Positions 17,129-25,925 of a stretch of DNA of 64,000 bases are shown here, piece by piece (position 1 is the first letter of the stretch; the number at the start of each line of letters is the position of its first letter). The notes under the pieces are model-generated. The model had not been told where the DNA came from and did no database searches. It saw nothing but the letters and a program-made list of their open reading frames with translations. A program made the position numbers and the translations under genes. This stretch comes from Pseudotamlana agarivorans. Its GTDB lineage: Bacteria > Bacteroidota > Bacteroidia > Flavobacteriales > Flavobacteriaceae. The stretch lies in NCBI RefSeq assembly GCF_001642835.1, contig NZ_LXEI01000002.1:62001-126000 (forward strand), given 5' to 3'.

Positions 17129-19021
17129 ATGAAAAACAAAATTTTGGCCTTGACATTTACAGGCTTGCTATTGGCCAGTTGTGGTACAAAAAAAATATCA
17201 GGGAACGATCTTGCTGTGAACACGCCAATTGAAACTTCGTTGGACTTAGTAAATATTAATAACGACCGTGTGCCAGTAACTATTGATCCGGGCCGTTTTA
17301 CTGTAGATCAAGTAACTTATAGATTGCCAAAAGTGGTTCAAGGTACCTATGCGGTTAGCGATTTTGGAAAATATGTAGATGATATAAAAGCTTACGATTA
17401 CGATGGCAATGAAATACCTGTTAAAAATGTAGATGCCAATACATGGACCATCTCTAATGCTAAGGAATTAGATAAAATCACTTACTTAGTTAACGATACT
17501 TTTGATATCGAAGAAGTAGGAGGTATTGGCCATGACACTCCGTTTTCGCCATCGGGAACCAATATTGAAGACCAAAATTTTGTATTAAACTTACATGGTT
17601 TTATTGGTTATTTCGATTCGTTGAAAACAAACCAATACAAAGTAGATATTTCGAGTCCTTCTACTTTTGTGCGTTCTTCGGCTTTACATGAGGTTGGAAC
17701 TAAAACTAGTGACGACGGTAAATCAACGACTGCAAGTTATAGCGCAGATACATATTTCGAGATTACCGATAACCCTTTAATGTATGGTGATTTGGATGTA
17801 GAAACCTTTCAAGTTGGAGATATCAACATCGTATTAAGTGTGTATTCTCCTAGTAAAAAGCATTCAGCAAAATCGTTAAAAGAAACGGTTTATAAAATGA
17901 TGAAAGCTCAAAAAGCATTTTTAGGTGATATCAATTCAACCCCTAGATATGATATTTTCTTATACTTATCGGAAGGAAAAGACGATTCGCCGAAAGGTTT
18001 TGGGGCCTTAGAGCACCATACTTCTACCGTGGTTGTTTTTGCAGATGCCATGCCTGATGAAGCCTTAGCTGAAAGTATGATTGATGTAGTTTCTCATGAG
18101 TTTTTTCATATTGTAACACCTTTAAGTGTACATTCTGAAGATGTTCAATACTTTGATTATGCGAATCCGACATTCTCAAAGCATTTATGGATGTACGAGG
18201 GGGTAACAGAATATTTTGCAACCTTATTCCAAGTGCATGAAGGTTTAGTTGATGAAGCTGAATTTTACAGTGATATCATGAAAAAAGTAAATTATTCAAA
18301 ACAAATGGATGATACCATGAGCTTTACTTTAATGAGTGAAAATGTTATTAAAGAGCCTTATAAAAGTCAGTATTTAAACGTTTACCAAAAAGGCGCTTTA
18401 ATTGGGATGTGTGTTGATATCATCATGCGTGAAGAGAGTAATGGACAACGTGGTATTTTATCGCTTATGAAAGAGTTATCGAATAAATATGGTAAAGACA
18501 AACCATTTGAAGATGACAAGTTATTTGATGAAATTGTAAGCATGACTTATCCTTCTTTAGGTGAGTTTTTTAACACCCATGTAAAAGGTGATATTCCGAT
18601 TAATTATTCGGAATATTTTGATAAAGTTGGTTTAGAAATCCGTAAAGGAAAAGTGGAAGGAAACTATATCATTATGAATGGGGCACCGATTTTATCAGGA
18701 GATCCTGCTAAGGGGGTTATCTTTTTTACGGATATGGTATCAGATAATAGCTTTTGGGTAGAAAATGGTGCTAAGCCTAATGATATCATTAAATCTGTAG
18801 GCGGAAAGGCATTAACTTTCAAAAATGCTAATGATATTTTGCAGGAAATTTACATGTGGAAGCCAGGGCAAGATGTTGATGTTGTTTTAGTACGTGATGG
18901 AAAAGAAATTGAGATTAAGACTAAAGCCACTAAAACCTTTGTAACAGGTGAAGGGCTTTTAGAAAAAGCTGATGCCACCCCAGCACAAAAAGAACTGCGT
19001 GAAGCATGGTTAAAAGGCTAA
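17129..19021 (+). CDS. M61-family metallopeptidase lipoprotein with PDZ domain, 630 aa
   Basis: Glycyl-aminopeptidase-type (M61) zinc peptidase. The N-terminus MKNKILALTFTGLLLASCG carries a lipobox (LASC, Cys18), so the mature protein is membrane-anchored. The M61 beta domain comes first (VTIDPGRFTVDQVTYRLPKV). The gluzincin motif HEFFH is at residues 323-327 in DVVSHEFFHIVTPL, followed by LWMYEGVTEYFATL, which supplies the third zinc ligand (E). A C-terminal PDZ-like domain lies at ~530-610 (PNDIIKSVGGKALTFKNAND, WKPGQDVDVVLVRDGKE). Monocistronic, with a strong terminator directly after. M61 enzymes favour N-terminal Gly/Ala substrates; the physiological target here is unknown. Confidence 0.94.
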   Translation: MKNKILALTFTGLLLASCGTKKISGNDLAVNTPIETSLDLVNINNDRVPVTIDPGRFTVDQVTYRLPKVVQGTYAVSDFGKYVDDIKAYDYDGNEIPVKNVDANTWTISNAKELDKITYLVNDTFDIEEVGGIGHDTPFSPSGTNIEDQNFVLNLHGFIGYFDSLKTNQYKVDISSPSTFVRSSALHEVGTKTSDDGKSTTASYSADTYFEITDNPLMYGDLDVETFQVGDINIVLSVYSPSKKHSAKSLKETVYKMMKAQKAFLGDINSTPRYDIFLYLSEGKDDSPKGFGALEHHTSTVVVFADAMPDEALAESMIDVVSHEFFHIVTPLSVHSEDVQYFDYANPTFSKHLWMYEGVTEYFATLFQVHEGLVDEAEFYSDIMKKVNYSKQMDDTMSFTLMSENVIKEPYKSQYLNVYQKGALIGMCVDIIMREESNGQRGILSLMKELSNKYGKDKPFEDDKLFDEIVSMTYPSLGEFFNTHVKGDIPINYSEYFDKVGLEIRKGKVEGNYIIMNGAPILSGDPAKGVIFFTDMVSDNSFWVENGAKPNDIIKSVGGKALTFKNANDILQEIYMWKPGQDVDVVLVRDGKEIEIKTKATKTFVTGEGLLEKADATPAQKELREAWLKG

Positions 19022-19046
19022 TAATTAAATAGATATTTAGAATTAT

Positions 19047-19084
19047 AAAAAGGCGCTTGATGAAACTTCATCGAGCGCCTTTTT
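19047..19084. terminator. Bidirectional intrinsic terminator after the M61 gene
   Basis: An 18-bp near-perfect inverted repeat (arms 19047-19064 and 19067-19084, one wobble) with GGCGCT core, A-run on one side and T-run on the other. It lies between convergent genes. Very stable. Confidence 0.92.
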
Positions 19085-19213
19085 AACGGTCTCGACTATG
19101 AGTAGTTGTGTGGTTTAGCGGTTAATTTTGCAAGTACACACTAAACTAAAAATCTGCGAGGATTTTTAGAAGTAGGCGGAAAAAGCAATTACTTATAGCC
19201 AATGTTGGTAACA
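19084..19213. other. attC-like / cassette-like inverted-repeat element, ~130 bp
   Basis: The outer arms GACTATGAGTAGTTG (19094-19108) and CAATTACTTATAGCC (19186-19200) pair with 12 of 15 matches, the rest being wobble-type changes. Inside is a perfect 9-bp stem (CTAAAAATC 19146-19154, GATTTTTAG 19161-19169). The element abuts the stop codon of the alpha/beta hydrolase gene, the position an attC site would have behind a gene cassette. From memory, comparable elements with TAGCGGTTAATTTTGCAAG recur next to accessory genes in flavobacteria; unverified. No coding potential. Confidence 0.5.
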
Positions 19214-19214
19214 G

Positions 19215-20168
19215 TTATTTTAAATTAATTATTCTCTGAATTCCTTGAATGACTAGTACTGGTTCTTCATAATGGAAATAATGAGAAGCATTTGTGGAAA
19301 AAATCAGTTCACAATCATTTAATTTCAACATCCATTCTGTCAAATGCCGTACACGATCTTTATTTTTTACTTTGAAAAATTCAGCATCATCTTTCCAAGG
19401 TTTTACAAACCCTTTCGGTACAGGAGGAACCGTTTCGGGTATTTTTAATCCAGCAAAAACTACCATAGGTTTTTCGGGCTCAACACCAAGTTGCCTATCT
19501 TCTACAAGGCGTTTGTGAAATTTGGTTGTCTCATCCAATTCTAAAAGGATGCCTGATTTTTCCTCTATTTTTCCGCTTGCCATCATTTCTTTTAAATATA
19601 CTTTAAAACTATCCTCAATAAATTCATTCGCTACTTTAGGGTCAATTTTTAGATCTAACCATTTCCGATCTCTTTCTTCTTTATTCCGCATAAAATCATT
19701 CGGGTCTACATATATTAAGCCTTTAACTTCGGTTGGAAAATGTCCTGCATAGGTTCTAATAATCGCACCACCCCAAGAATGTCCAACAAGAATATAAGGT
19801 TCGGGGAGCTTTAAATGTTTTGTTAGTTTTTGTAAAAGTTTAGCACTATTAAGAGGCGTAGGTGCGACATTGTTTTGTTCGGAGTTGCCTAACCCAGAGC
19901 GGGAGTAGGCAAATACGGGTGTAAATTTAGATAAACTGTCGTAAACAACATTGAAACTATTGAGGTCTTCTCCTAATCCCGACTCAAAAATCACTACATG
20001 ATTTTTTTCGTTTAAATGGTTCATACCTGCCAATTTATATTCATATTTATAGCCTTCGATTTCTATAAAGTCGCTCTGTGAAGTATTGTTTTGCCCAAAA
20101 ATAGGCCATATGCATATTGATAACCCGAATAATATCCATCTTGATTTTTGTGTAAGTATGTTTTTCAT
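19215..20168 (-). CDS. Alpha/beta hydrolase, exported, 317 aa
   Basis: Abhydrolase_1-type serine hydrolase. The N-terminal hydrophobic stretch WILFGLSICIWPIFGQ looks like a signal peptide. Core motifs: VVIFESGLGEDLNSF (oxyanion region), VFAYSRSGLGNSEQ, nucleophile elbow ILVGHSWGGAIIRTY, VKGLIYVDPNDF, and a late histidine in STNASHYFHYEEP. The cap region (residues ~160-250) is charged and helical. It starts 32 bases after the Hpt gene stop, so it may be the last gene of the phosphorelay operon. Its leader and first codons match the IS orfA leader at 25731-25760 in 29 of 30 bases. An attC-like element follows at once. Substrate unknown. Confidence 0.88.
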   Translation of the reverse strand: MKNILTQKSRWILFGLSICIWPIFGQNNTSQSDFIEIEGYKYEYKLAGMNHLNEKNHVVIFESGLGEDLNSFNVVYDSLSKFTPVFAYSRSGLGNSEQNNVAPTPLNSAKLLQKLTKHLKLPEPYILVGHSWGGAIIRTYAGHFPTEVKGLIYVDPNDFMRNKEERDRKWLDLKIDPKVANEFIEDSFKVYLKEMMASGKIEEKSGILLELDETTKFHKRLVEDRQLGVEPEKPMVVFAGLKIPETVPPVPKGFVKPWKDDAEFFKVKNKDRVRHLTEWMLKLNDCELIFSTNASHYFHYEEPVLVIQGIQRIINLK

Positions 20169-20200
20169 AATATTGGTTTTTTGTTTTAATTGTTGCCGTT

Positions 20201-20539
20201 TTATGTCAAATCAATTAAAACATCTTTAAGTGAATTAATTGAATTAATGGAGATACCCTTCGCCTGAGAAAAGTATTTATTTATATCGTCTAGCTTTTTC
20301 TCTTTAACTGCTTCTTCTATTTTAACTAAGACATCTTTTAGGGATGTAATTCCCATAAAATCAGTTTGAGGTTTTAATGAATGCGCGTTAATACGAAGTT
20401 GCTCCCAATCTCGATCATCAACATTACGTTGCATTTCTTCAAAAGTTTTTGGAGCAACATCAAGATACAATGAAATGTAACGCTTCATTTTTTTTGCATC
20501 ACCTTTTGTGAATTTCTCTAAAAAACTTAAATCAACCAT
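20201..20539 (-). CDS. Histidine-phosphotransfer (Hpt) protein, 112 aa
   Basis: Small helical Hpt protein with acceptor His53 in INAHSLKPQTDFMG, the classic H-x-L-K context. It would carry phosphoryl groups between the receiver of the hybrid kinase and a terminal regulator. It starts directly at the stop of the receiver gene (no gap) and is co-transcribed with the kinase. The helices EEMQRNVDDRDWEQLRI and LKDVLVKIEEAVKEK on either side of the histidine complete the bundle. Length normal. No other domain. Confidence 0.92.
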   Translation of the reverse strand: MVDLSFLEKFTKGDAKKMKRYISLYLDVAPKTFEEMQRNVDDRDWEQLRINAHSLKPQTDFMGITSLKDVLVKIEEAVKEKKLDDINKYFSQAKGISINSINSLKDVLIDLT

Positions 20540-20926
20540 CTAAACATTTGCTTTTATGAGTTGATAAATTTCATCGAAAGCTTCCTGGCCTTTAATAACG
20601 TAATGTATGGCACCATACATGATGGTTTTTGCCGCTGTAGCATAACTCTTCTGACTTGACAGAATAATTACCGGCAGAGCTTTGTTTTGTTTCTTGATGT
20701 CCCTTAAAATATCGATCCCATTCGCAGCGTCTTTTTCTTTCGAATTCAAATAGTAGTCTAAAACGATGGCGTCCGGATTTTTGTTTAAATTTTGTAAGCA
20801 CGCCTCTCCGGTTGGAAACGACTGTATATTGAATCCGGCGTATTGTTGTGTGAAATAATCTGAAAGCATTTCAGATAATAAGGGCTCGTCATCTACTATA
20901 AAAATTAACGGATTATTCTTATTCAT
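20540..20926 (-). CDS. Stand-alone response-regulator receiver protein, 128 aa
   Basis: Single receiver domain: acidic pair in IFIVDDEPLL, phospho-acceptor Asp57 in AIVLDYYLNS, Ser in VIILSSQKS, and a lysine in YVIKGQEAFDEI. There is no output domain, so it either signals by protein contact or serves as a phosphate sink/shuttle in the relay. It overlaps the hybrid-kinase gene by 8 bases and abuts the Hpt gene, so the three are translated together. An insertion KEKDAANG after the Asp loop lengthens the usual beta3-alpha3 turn slightly. Confidence 0.92.
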   Translation of the reverse strand: MNKNNPLIFIVDDEPLLSEMLSDYFTQQYAGFNIQSFPTGEACLQNLNKNPDAIVLDYYLNSKEKDAANGIDILRDIKKQNKALPVIILSSQKSYATAAKTIMYGAIHYVIKGQEAFDEIYQLIKANV

Positions 20927-23600
20927 GATTCTTTATTTTTATGCTATGTATCTTATGTAATAATTCAGTCGTATCAAAGGGCTTTCCGATAAAATCATTC
21001 ATCCCAACTTTGTAACATTTATCTACTTCTTCCTTTAATACATTGGCAGTCATGGCAATGATTGGGGTATTTGATTTGTCATCATTAAATGCCCTAATGG
21101 TTTTAGTTGCCTCATAGCCATTCATTTTTGGCATTTGCACATCCATGAGAATGACATCGTACGCATTCGATTTCACTTTCTCTACGGCAATAGCTCCATT
21201 TTCCGCGAGATCTACCCGGACATTCTCAATGGCGTCTTCCAATTCTTCTTTTGCCACGACGGCATTGAACTGATTGTCTTCAACCAATAGTACCTGAATG
21301 CCTTTTAGTTGGTCAGTATTGCTGGCGGAAGTTTCCTCTTGAACTTGTTCTATTAGGTCTTCAGAAATTTCATAAGGAATCATGAAATGAAACCGACTGC
21401 CTTTTCCTTTTTCACTTTCTACCCAAATTTTACCCTTCTGCAGTTCTACTAGCTTCTTAGAAATACTTAAGCCCAATCCTGTCCCCCCAAACTTTCGGCT
21501 CGTATCGCTATAGGCTTGTTCAAAGGATCTGAATATCTTTTCAATTCTATCTTCCTCAATGCCGATACCCGTATCAGAAACGGTAAAATGAAGATGCAAT
21601 GTGTCCCCTTCTTTTTCTGAAGTGATTTTTGTGGTAACGACTCCTTTTTCCGTAAACTTTATGGCATTCCCAATTAAGTTAAACAGGATTTGACGCAAAC
21701 GTGCGGCGTCACCCTTTACGGTTAAATTTTCAGAGGGGATGCTTTTCTTCAATTCCAGGCCTTTCTCTTCAGCCTTAAATTCCATAACAGAGTGAACATT
21801 GTTCACCAAGACGGAAACAGAAAAAGTCTCATGCTCCAACTCAATTTTATTGGCTTCAATTTTAGAGATATCTAGAATATCATTGATAATGACCAATAGA
21901 GCGTCTGATGACTGTTTAATTCCTTCTAAATATTCTGTTTGATCGGCTTTGGGTTGACGCCTTATCAAAATATCCGTCATGCCTTTAATGGCGTTCATAG
22001 GCGTACGAATTTCATGGCTCATATTTGCTAAGAATTGATGCTTAGCTCGTTCTGAAGCTTGTGCTTTTTGTTTTTCAGCTTCTATAATTTTCTCCGTCCT
22101 TCTCGAATGCCTCAAACGAAAGAACAAGCCTAGTGCAAATAATAATGCACCAATACCTAAAGCTAAAAGTAAGTTTTTGGTGTTCTTTTGAGCACTTAAT
22201 TCTTCTTGAAACGCCAGTTCATCCTTCAATTGTTTTTGTTGAAAAGTACTTTCCAGCTCTAAACGTGTTACTTCTTGTGCATTTCTAAGCACAGTCATGG
22301 AATCTTTAATGGCAACTTGTTTCTCATAGGCGTTTAATGATTGTTGGAAGTTGCCAAGTGCCTTTTGTGATTTATAGATGATTTCATTGGCGCGTTTGGC
22401 TTCATTTAAGTTTTGTCCGGACTTGAACGATAAGCTTTTTTTAGCTATCGCTATACTTTTTTTAAAGTCTTTTAAAGCAAGATAAGTGGCAGCCAATTCC
22501 GTATAATAATAAGCAGATCCATAAGGTGAAGCTCCTGAATTAAGGTCCTCGTAATGATTTTTTATTTTTAATAATTTGTCCAGGGCTTTTTCATGGTCTC
22601 CCATCACATTATAAGCGCCCGCTTCAGCGGTATATGCCTCATGTGCACAAGAGTTGCATAAAGGATCGGAATCTGCCTCCGGCACCATTATCGAAATGGC
22701 CTTTTCCGCCTTTTCTAACGCATCCGTGGGTCTATTCATTTTTAAGTAGAGCTTTGATAGCTCTATATTAGCTGAACCTTTAGCTAAGGTAAGGTCTAAT
22801 GCTTTGGCAGATTCAGCTTGTTCCATAAAATATTTCTCAGCCTCCTGGTAGTTACCAATATCCATGTGAATATCTCCCACAGATTGAAAACTAAAAGTGA
22901 TCCACTCATTCTTCACATCAAATTTTTTAGCGAGCTGCAAACCTTTGAGATAGTGTTTTAAGGCCTTTGGATATTCGGAACGTGCATTAAATATGAGTCC
23001 TGTAGTCAAATTATCCGTTATATTATCCATTATTAATTGGCTATTAAGTTTTTGCAATTGTTCATCACCTAGATTGTTCTGTTCATTTTCTAGCTTAGAA
23101 TTTTCTCGATCCAGCTGTTCTTCTAACAATGCCATTAAATAGTCATCGCTATATTTCGGGTTTTCACATGCCATATTAAGCCCGGTGGTGTATGCTATCG
23201 CATTAATAATATTTTGCGCTTTATTTGTCATTATAGCCAAATTCATTAGTTCATCTAACTGAGTGCACTTTTCATTATCAATTTGTTGCAGTTCAGATAC
23301 TTCATAGATAATCTTGAAGAACAAAAATGTATAACGATACTGATTGTCCTTATATTTTTCTTCGAGGGTCAGGGCACTATCTAAAGCGTCGTACAATTTG
23401 TGTTTATACTCTTCTGGCAGTCGACTTGAAGGCTTAATTTGATACTCCAAAATGGAATGGAATGATTTTAGCCGTTCTTCTTCCGAAAGTTCTTTGTTTT
23501 CCCATTTATCAAACATACCATCGTAATCAAAATCTTGTGCAAATGATAATGATGGTGTAAATAGTATTAAAGTAAGAAGCGTATATATAATGTTTTTCAT
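20919..23600 (-). CDS. Hybrid sensor histidine kinase with N-terminal TPR region, 893 aa
   Basis: Multi-domain sensor. The signal peptide IIYTLLTLILFTPSLSFAQ is followed by a long periplasmic helical region of TPR-like repeats (e.g. SFQSVGDIHMDIGNYQEAEK, ASANIELSKLYLKMNRPTDA-type units, ~residues 190-430). A coiled segment, a TM helix (LLLALGIGALLFALGLFF, ~475-495), and then HisKA with His529 (FLANMSHEIRTPMNAIKGM) come next. HATPase has FNLIGNAIKFTEKG, DTGIGIEEDRIEKIF and GGTGLGLSISKKLVEL. The C-terminal receiver has Asp820 (VILMDVQMPKMNGYEA). Such TPR hybrid kinases are common in Bacteroidota. It leads the receiver and Hpt genes and is divergent from a LytTR regulator. Confidence 0.94.
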   Translation of the reverse strand: MKNIIYTLLTLILFTPSLSFAQDFDYDGMFDKWENKELSEEERLKSFHSILEYQIKPSSRLPEEYKHKLYDALDSALTLEEKYKDNQYRYTFLFFKIIYEVSELQQIDNEKCTQLDELMNLAIMTNKAQNIINAIAYTTGLNMACENPKYSDDYLMALLEEQLDRENSKLENEQNNLGDEQLQKLNSQLIMDNITDNLTTGLIFNARSEYPKALKHYLKGLQLAKKFDVKNEWITFSFQSVGDIHMDIGNYQEAEKYFMEQAESAKALDLTLAKGSANIELSKLYLKMNRPTDALEKAEKAISIMVPEADSDPLCNSCAHEAYTAEAGAYNVMGDHEKALDKLLKIKNHYEDLNSGASPYGSAYYYTELAATYLALKDFKKSIAIAKKSLSFKSGQNLNEAKRANEIIYKSQKALGNFQQSLNAYEKQVAIKDSMTVLRNAQEVTRLELESTFQQKQLKDELAFQEELSAQKNTKNLLLALGIGALLFALGLFFRLRHSRRTEKIIEAEKQKAQASERAKHQFLANMSHEIRTPMNAIKGMTDILIRRQPKADQTEYLEGIKQSSDALLVIINDILDISKIEANKIELEHETFSVSVLVNNVHSVMEFKAEEKGLELKKSIPSENLTVKGDAARLRQILFNLIGNAIKFTEKGVVTTKITSEKEGDTLHLHFTVSDTGIGIEEDRIEKIFRSFEQAYSDTSRKFGGTGLGLSISKKLVELQKGKIWVESEKGKGSRFHFMIPYEISEDLIEQVQEETSASNTDQLKGIQVLLVEDNQFNAVVAKEELEDAIENVRVDLAENGAIAVEKVKSNAYDVILMDVQMPKMNGYEATKTIRAFNDDKSNTPIIAMTANVLKEEVDKCYKVGMNDFIGKPFDTTELLHKIHSIKIKNHE

Positions 23601-23725
23601 TTTGTTTGTTTTGATGTACTAAGGTAGAGACAGCATAAATATTTTGATGTTATTGACTTATTTAATGGTATTTTAAATTATCTAACGGTAGATAATTATT
23701 ATTATTTATCTTGCACATAATAGAT

Positions 23726-24457
23726 ATGAAACCATTAAAGGCATTAATAGTTGAAGACGATAGGTTTATGGCTACTGTACTTGCGGATATGCTAGAACAC
23801 CACCGTGACATTATTTCCGTTGTGGGAGTTTCTTCTACAGGAAATGAAGCCATTTCAATGATCACTGAAAGACAACCTCAAGTGGTATTTTTGGATGTTG
23901 AATTACCGGATATGACCGGTTTTGAGATGCTAGGTCAATTGGAGGGAATTAATTTTCAAACTATTTTCACTACTGCGCATAGCGATTATGCCATTAAGGC
24001 CTTTCGATTTAATGCTTTAGATTATTTAGTAAAACCTATCAAGGAGAACGAATTGGAGGAGTCATTAAACCGACTTTTAAAGTCTAATGATAATAGTATT
24101 GCCATTAAAAATGCATTGCTGAATATTGAATCTAAATCTGTCGAAGAACAAAAATTAGTGCTTCCTACCCAACAAGGAACCTTGCGATTTGCTTTAAAGC
24201 AAATCACCCATATTGAAGGGGAAGGTAACTACAGTTACATTTATTTAGTGAATGGCTATAAAGAACTCTCTTCTAAAAACCTGGCTTACTTTGAAGACAT
24301 CCTTGAGGATAAAGGTTTTTTTAGATGCCATCGTTCTTATCTTGTCAACAAACATCATATCATGGAATTAAGAAATGATGCATTTATTCTAAAAAGTGGT
24401 TTTGAATTGCCTGTTTCGAGGCGCAAGAAGATTAAAGCTAAGAATTGGTTCATCTAG
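23726..24457 (+). CDS. LytTR-family response regulator, 243 aa
   Basis: Receiver plus LytTR DNA-binding protein. The receiver has LIVEDDRFM, Asp57 in VVFLDVELPDM, IFTTAHSDYA and YLVKPIKENE. The LytTR domain (~140-243) has LRFALKQITHIEGEGNYSYI, FFRCHRSYLVN and FELPVSRRKKIKAKNW. I start at the ATG at 23726; the in-frame TTG at 23711 is a weaker choice. It is divergent from the TPR hybrid kinase (125-base gap) and is the likely terminal output of that phosphorelay, by position. The stop is followed within 35 bases by the decayed IS3 element. Confidence 0.93.
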   Translation: MKPLKALIVEDDRFMATVLADMLEHHRDIISVVGVSSTGNEAISMITERQPQVVFLDVELPDMTGFEMLGQLEGINFQTIFTTAHSDYAIKAFRFNALDYLVKPIKENELEESLNRLLKSNDNSIAIKNALLNIESKSVEEQKLVLPTQQGTLRFALKQITHIEGEGNYSYIYLVNGYKELSSKNLAYFEDILEDKGFFRCHRSYLVNKHHIMELRNDAFILKSGFELPVSRRKKIKAKNWFI

Positions 24458-24491
24458 TTTTTTATTGCATTATACTGAACTAGGTCTGTTC

Positions 24492-25370
24492 TTAAATCGT
24501 TAATTCAAGTAAATTTACATTATTTTTCCGATAGGATTTGTATTTAATGTTAGGATTTAAATGAACTTCTGCTGGTTTTCTATGGTCCAGGCTAAAATGC
24601 GTTCTTAGGTTGTTATAGATATATACAGCCTGATCCATCATTTTTTGAGCCAGTTCAGTGTTTTTAATGGTTTGTTTTAAACCATATTCATATTTAAGTG
24701 TTCTGTTAATGCGTTCAGCCACGGTATTTTCATGCGGATCATACTGTTGAGTCTTACTCATTTTAATTCCATTGTCTTCAGCGAACTTCGTGTATTTAGG
24801 GTTACAGTACTGGAAACCTCTGTCAGAGTGATGAATGAGCTTTTTCTTAGGGTATTTTCTATTTTTAATGGCCATAGCGAGTGCATCAGTGCAAAGCGAT
24901 GTTCTCATAGGGTTGTCTAGTTTATAGCCCATAATTTGTTTAGAATAAGCGTCTGTTACTATAGCGAGGTAATTATGTCCGTTTTCAGTTTTAATATATG
25001 TTATGTCGCATACCCAAAGTTGTTCAGGCCGAGTGGGACGTGGTTTTTTACAAGGTTTTTATATTTTTTGTACATATGGTTTGAGTCTGTAGTAGAAATG
25101 TAGTTTTTAGATTTAGGAACTAAAAGATTATTGAGTCTTAAGATTCGGTAAAACTTATCCCTACCAATCTTAATATCAGCCTCTATGAAGTCCTGTTTTA
25201 GTTCAGAGTACAACTTAATTCCTTCCAGTTTTTGAGCCTATTTTTATACGGTAGTCCTTGACCATTTTGATTATTTTCTGATGGTCTATTTGTTGTTTTT
25301 GTTGGGTTTTGAGCCGTTTGTAGAAGGCTTGTTTACTAATCCCTAAACACCCATATAGCCATTTTCTTTT
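24492..25370 (-). pseudogene. IS3 transposase orfB (DDE integrase), two frameshifts
   Basis: Three reading-frame pieces together make one IS3 orfB. Piece 1 (from ~25370) reads WLYGCLGISKQAFYKRLK and ends at TGRN plus stop. Piece 2 (25001-25213) has LKQDFIEADIKIGRDKFYR. Piece 3 runs from ~25050 to 24492 with PTRPEQLWVCDITYIKTE, LAIVTDAYSKQIMG, LIHHSDRGFQYC and TVAERINRTLKYEYGL. The catalytic D-D-E residues (WVCDIT, HSDRG, AERINR) therefore survive but lie in separate frames from the N-terminus. One extra base near 25221-25224 and one missing T (T6 run 25044-25049) explain the breaks. Without repair no active transposase is made. Confidence 0.88.
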
Positions 25371-25737
25371 ATACGGTTTTTCTTCTTTCGCTCTATCTCT
25401 TTTGCTAATGTTTTGGGCAAGGACTTTTTTGACATATCGACGTCTGTATTGAGTTCCATATCAGCGATAATATCTTGCTGAAAGTCTTTTACGAACTCAA
25501 GTTCTTCAATCTTTTCTTTTAATTTTTTAATCTCATCGTTTTTACTCATACCTTTATTTTGTTGTACTAAGGTACTGTATTTTCTCAACCAATAGGATAT
25601 GGTTGTTCTAGGAACATCATGTTTTTTAGAAGCTTGGTTATTGGAAATCTGCCCGCTAAGAATTTGGTCAACGACCAAAAGTTTGGTCTCTAAGGTTGCT
25701 TTTTGATAGTTTTTTTTTCGCCAGTGTTGTTTTTCAT
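25343..25737 (-). pseudogene. IS3 transposase orfA (HTH), frameshifted near its start
   Basis: Helix-turn-helix orfA protein: VVDQILSGQISNNQASKKHD and TISYWLRKYS, followed by a leucine-zipper-like stretch (DEIKKLKEKIEELEFVKDFQ). The natural start is probably the ATG at 25735-25737 (MKNNTGEKK). That frame reaches a stop after QP because the A-run at 25710-25718 is one base short; adding one A joins it to NYQKATLETKLLVVDQ. Otherwise translation would have to start at an internal TTG. The last residues (IKENGYMGV) overlap the orfB frame, as in other IS3 elements. Confidence 0.8.
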
Positions 25738-25760
25738 ATTATTGGTTTTTTGTTTTAATT

Positions 25761-25925
25761 CTGACTAACGTAAAATTATGTTTCTAAAAATCAGTGGTTT
25801 ATAAATATCCGGTTTTTTCATAATTATTAAAACTTTCTGCTTCAATTTACTCAATTTTACGTTAACTTACGTACTGAGGAGTTTTTGGGGTTCTATGGGG
25901 ATTGTTGCCAACTATAAACAATTAA
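25761..25925. other. Non-coding gap with inverted repeat between IS and TIGR02757 gene
   Basis: Contains a perfect 12-bp inverted repeat, TAACGTAAAATT (25766-25777) and AATTTTACGTTA (25853-25864). Near the gene end it has GTTGCCAACTATAAACAATT, loosely like the arm of the attC-like element at 19.2 kb. No gene or terminator seen. Confidence 0.4.

Larger units (their letters stand above)
24492..25760 (-). mobile_element. Degenerate IS3-family insertion sequence
   Basis: An orfA/orfB pair in IS3 layout on the minus strand, with orfB in the -1 frame relative to orfA. Three single-base indels break it: near 25710-25718 (A-run in orfA), near 25221-25224, and near 25044-25049 (A-run in orfB). Terminal inverted repeats are not clear: TGAACTAGGTCTG at the left and TAACGTTAGTCAG at the right are only weak partners. 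No target duplication was found. The ends given are those of the recognisable leader and coding parts. Confidence 0.85.

Noticed and set aside
19084-19213. tRNA or riboswitch in this region
   Set aside because: The arms do not form a cloverleaf, and the element follows a gene end rather than preceding a start; the cassette-site reading fits better.
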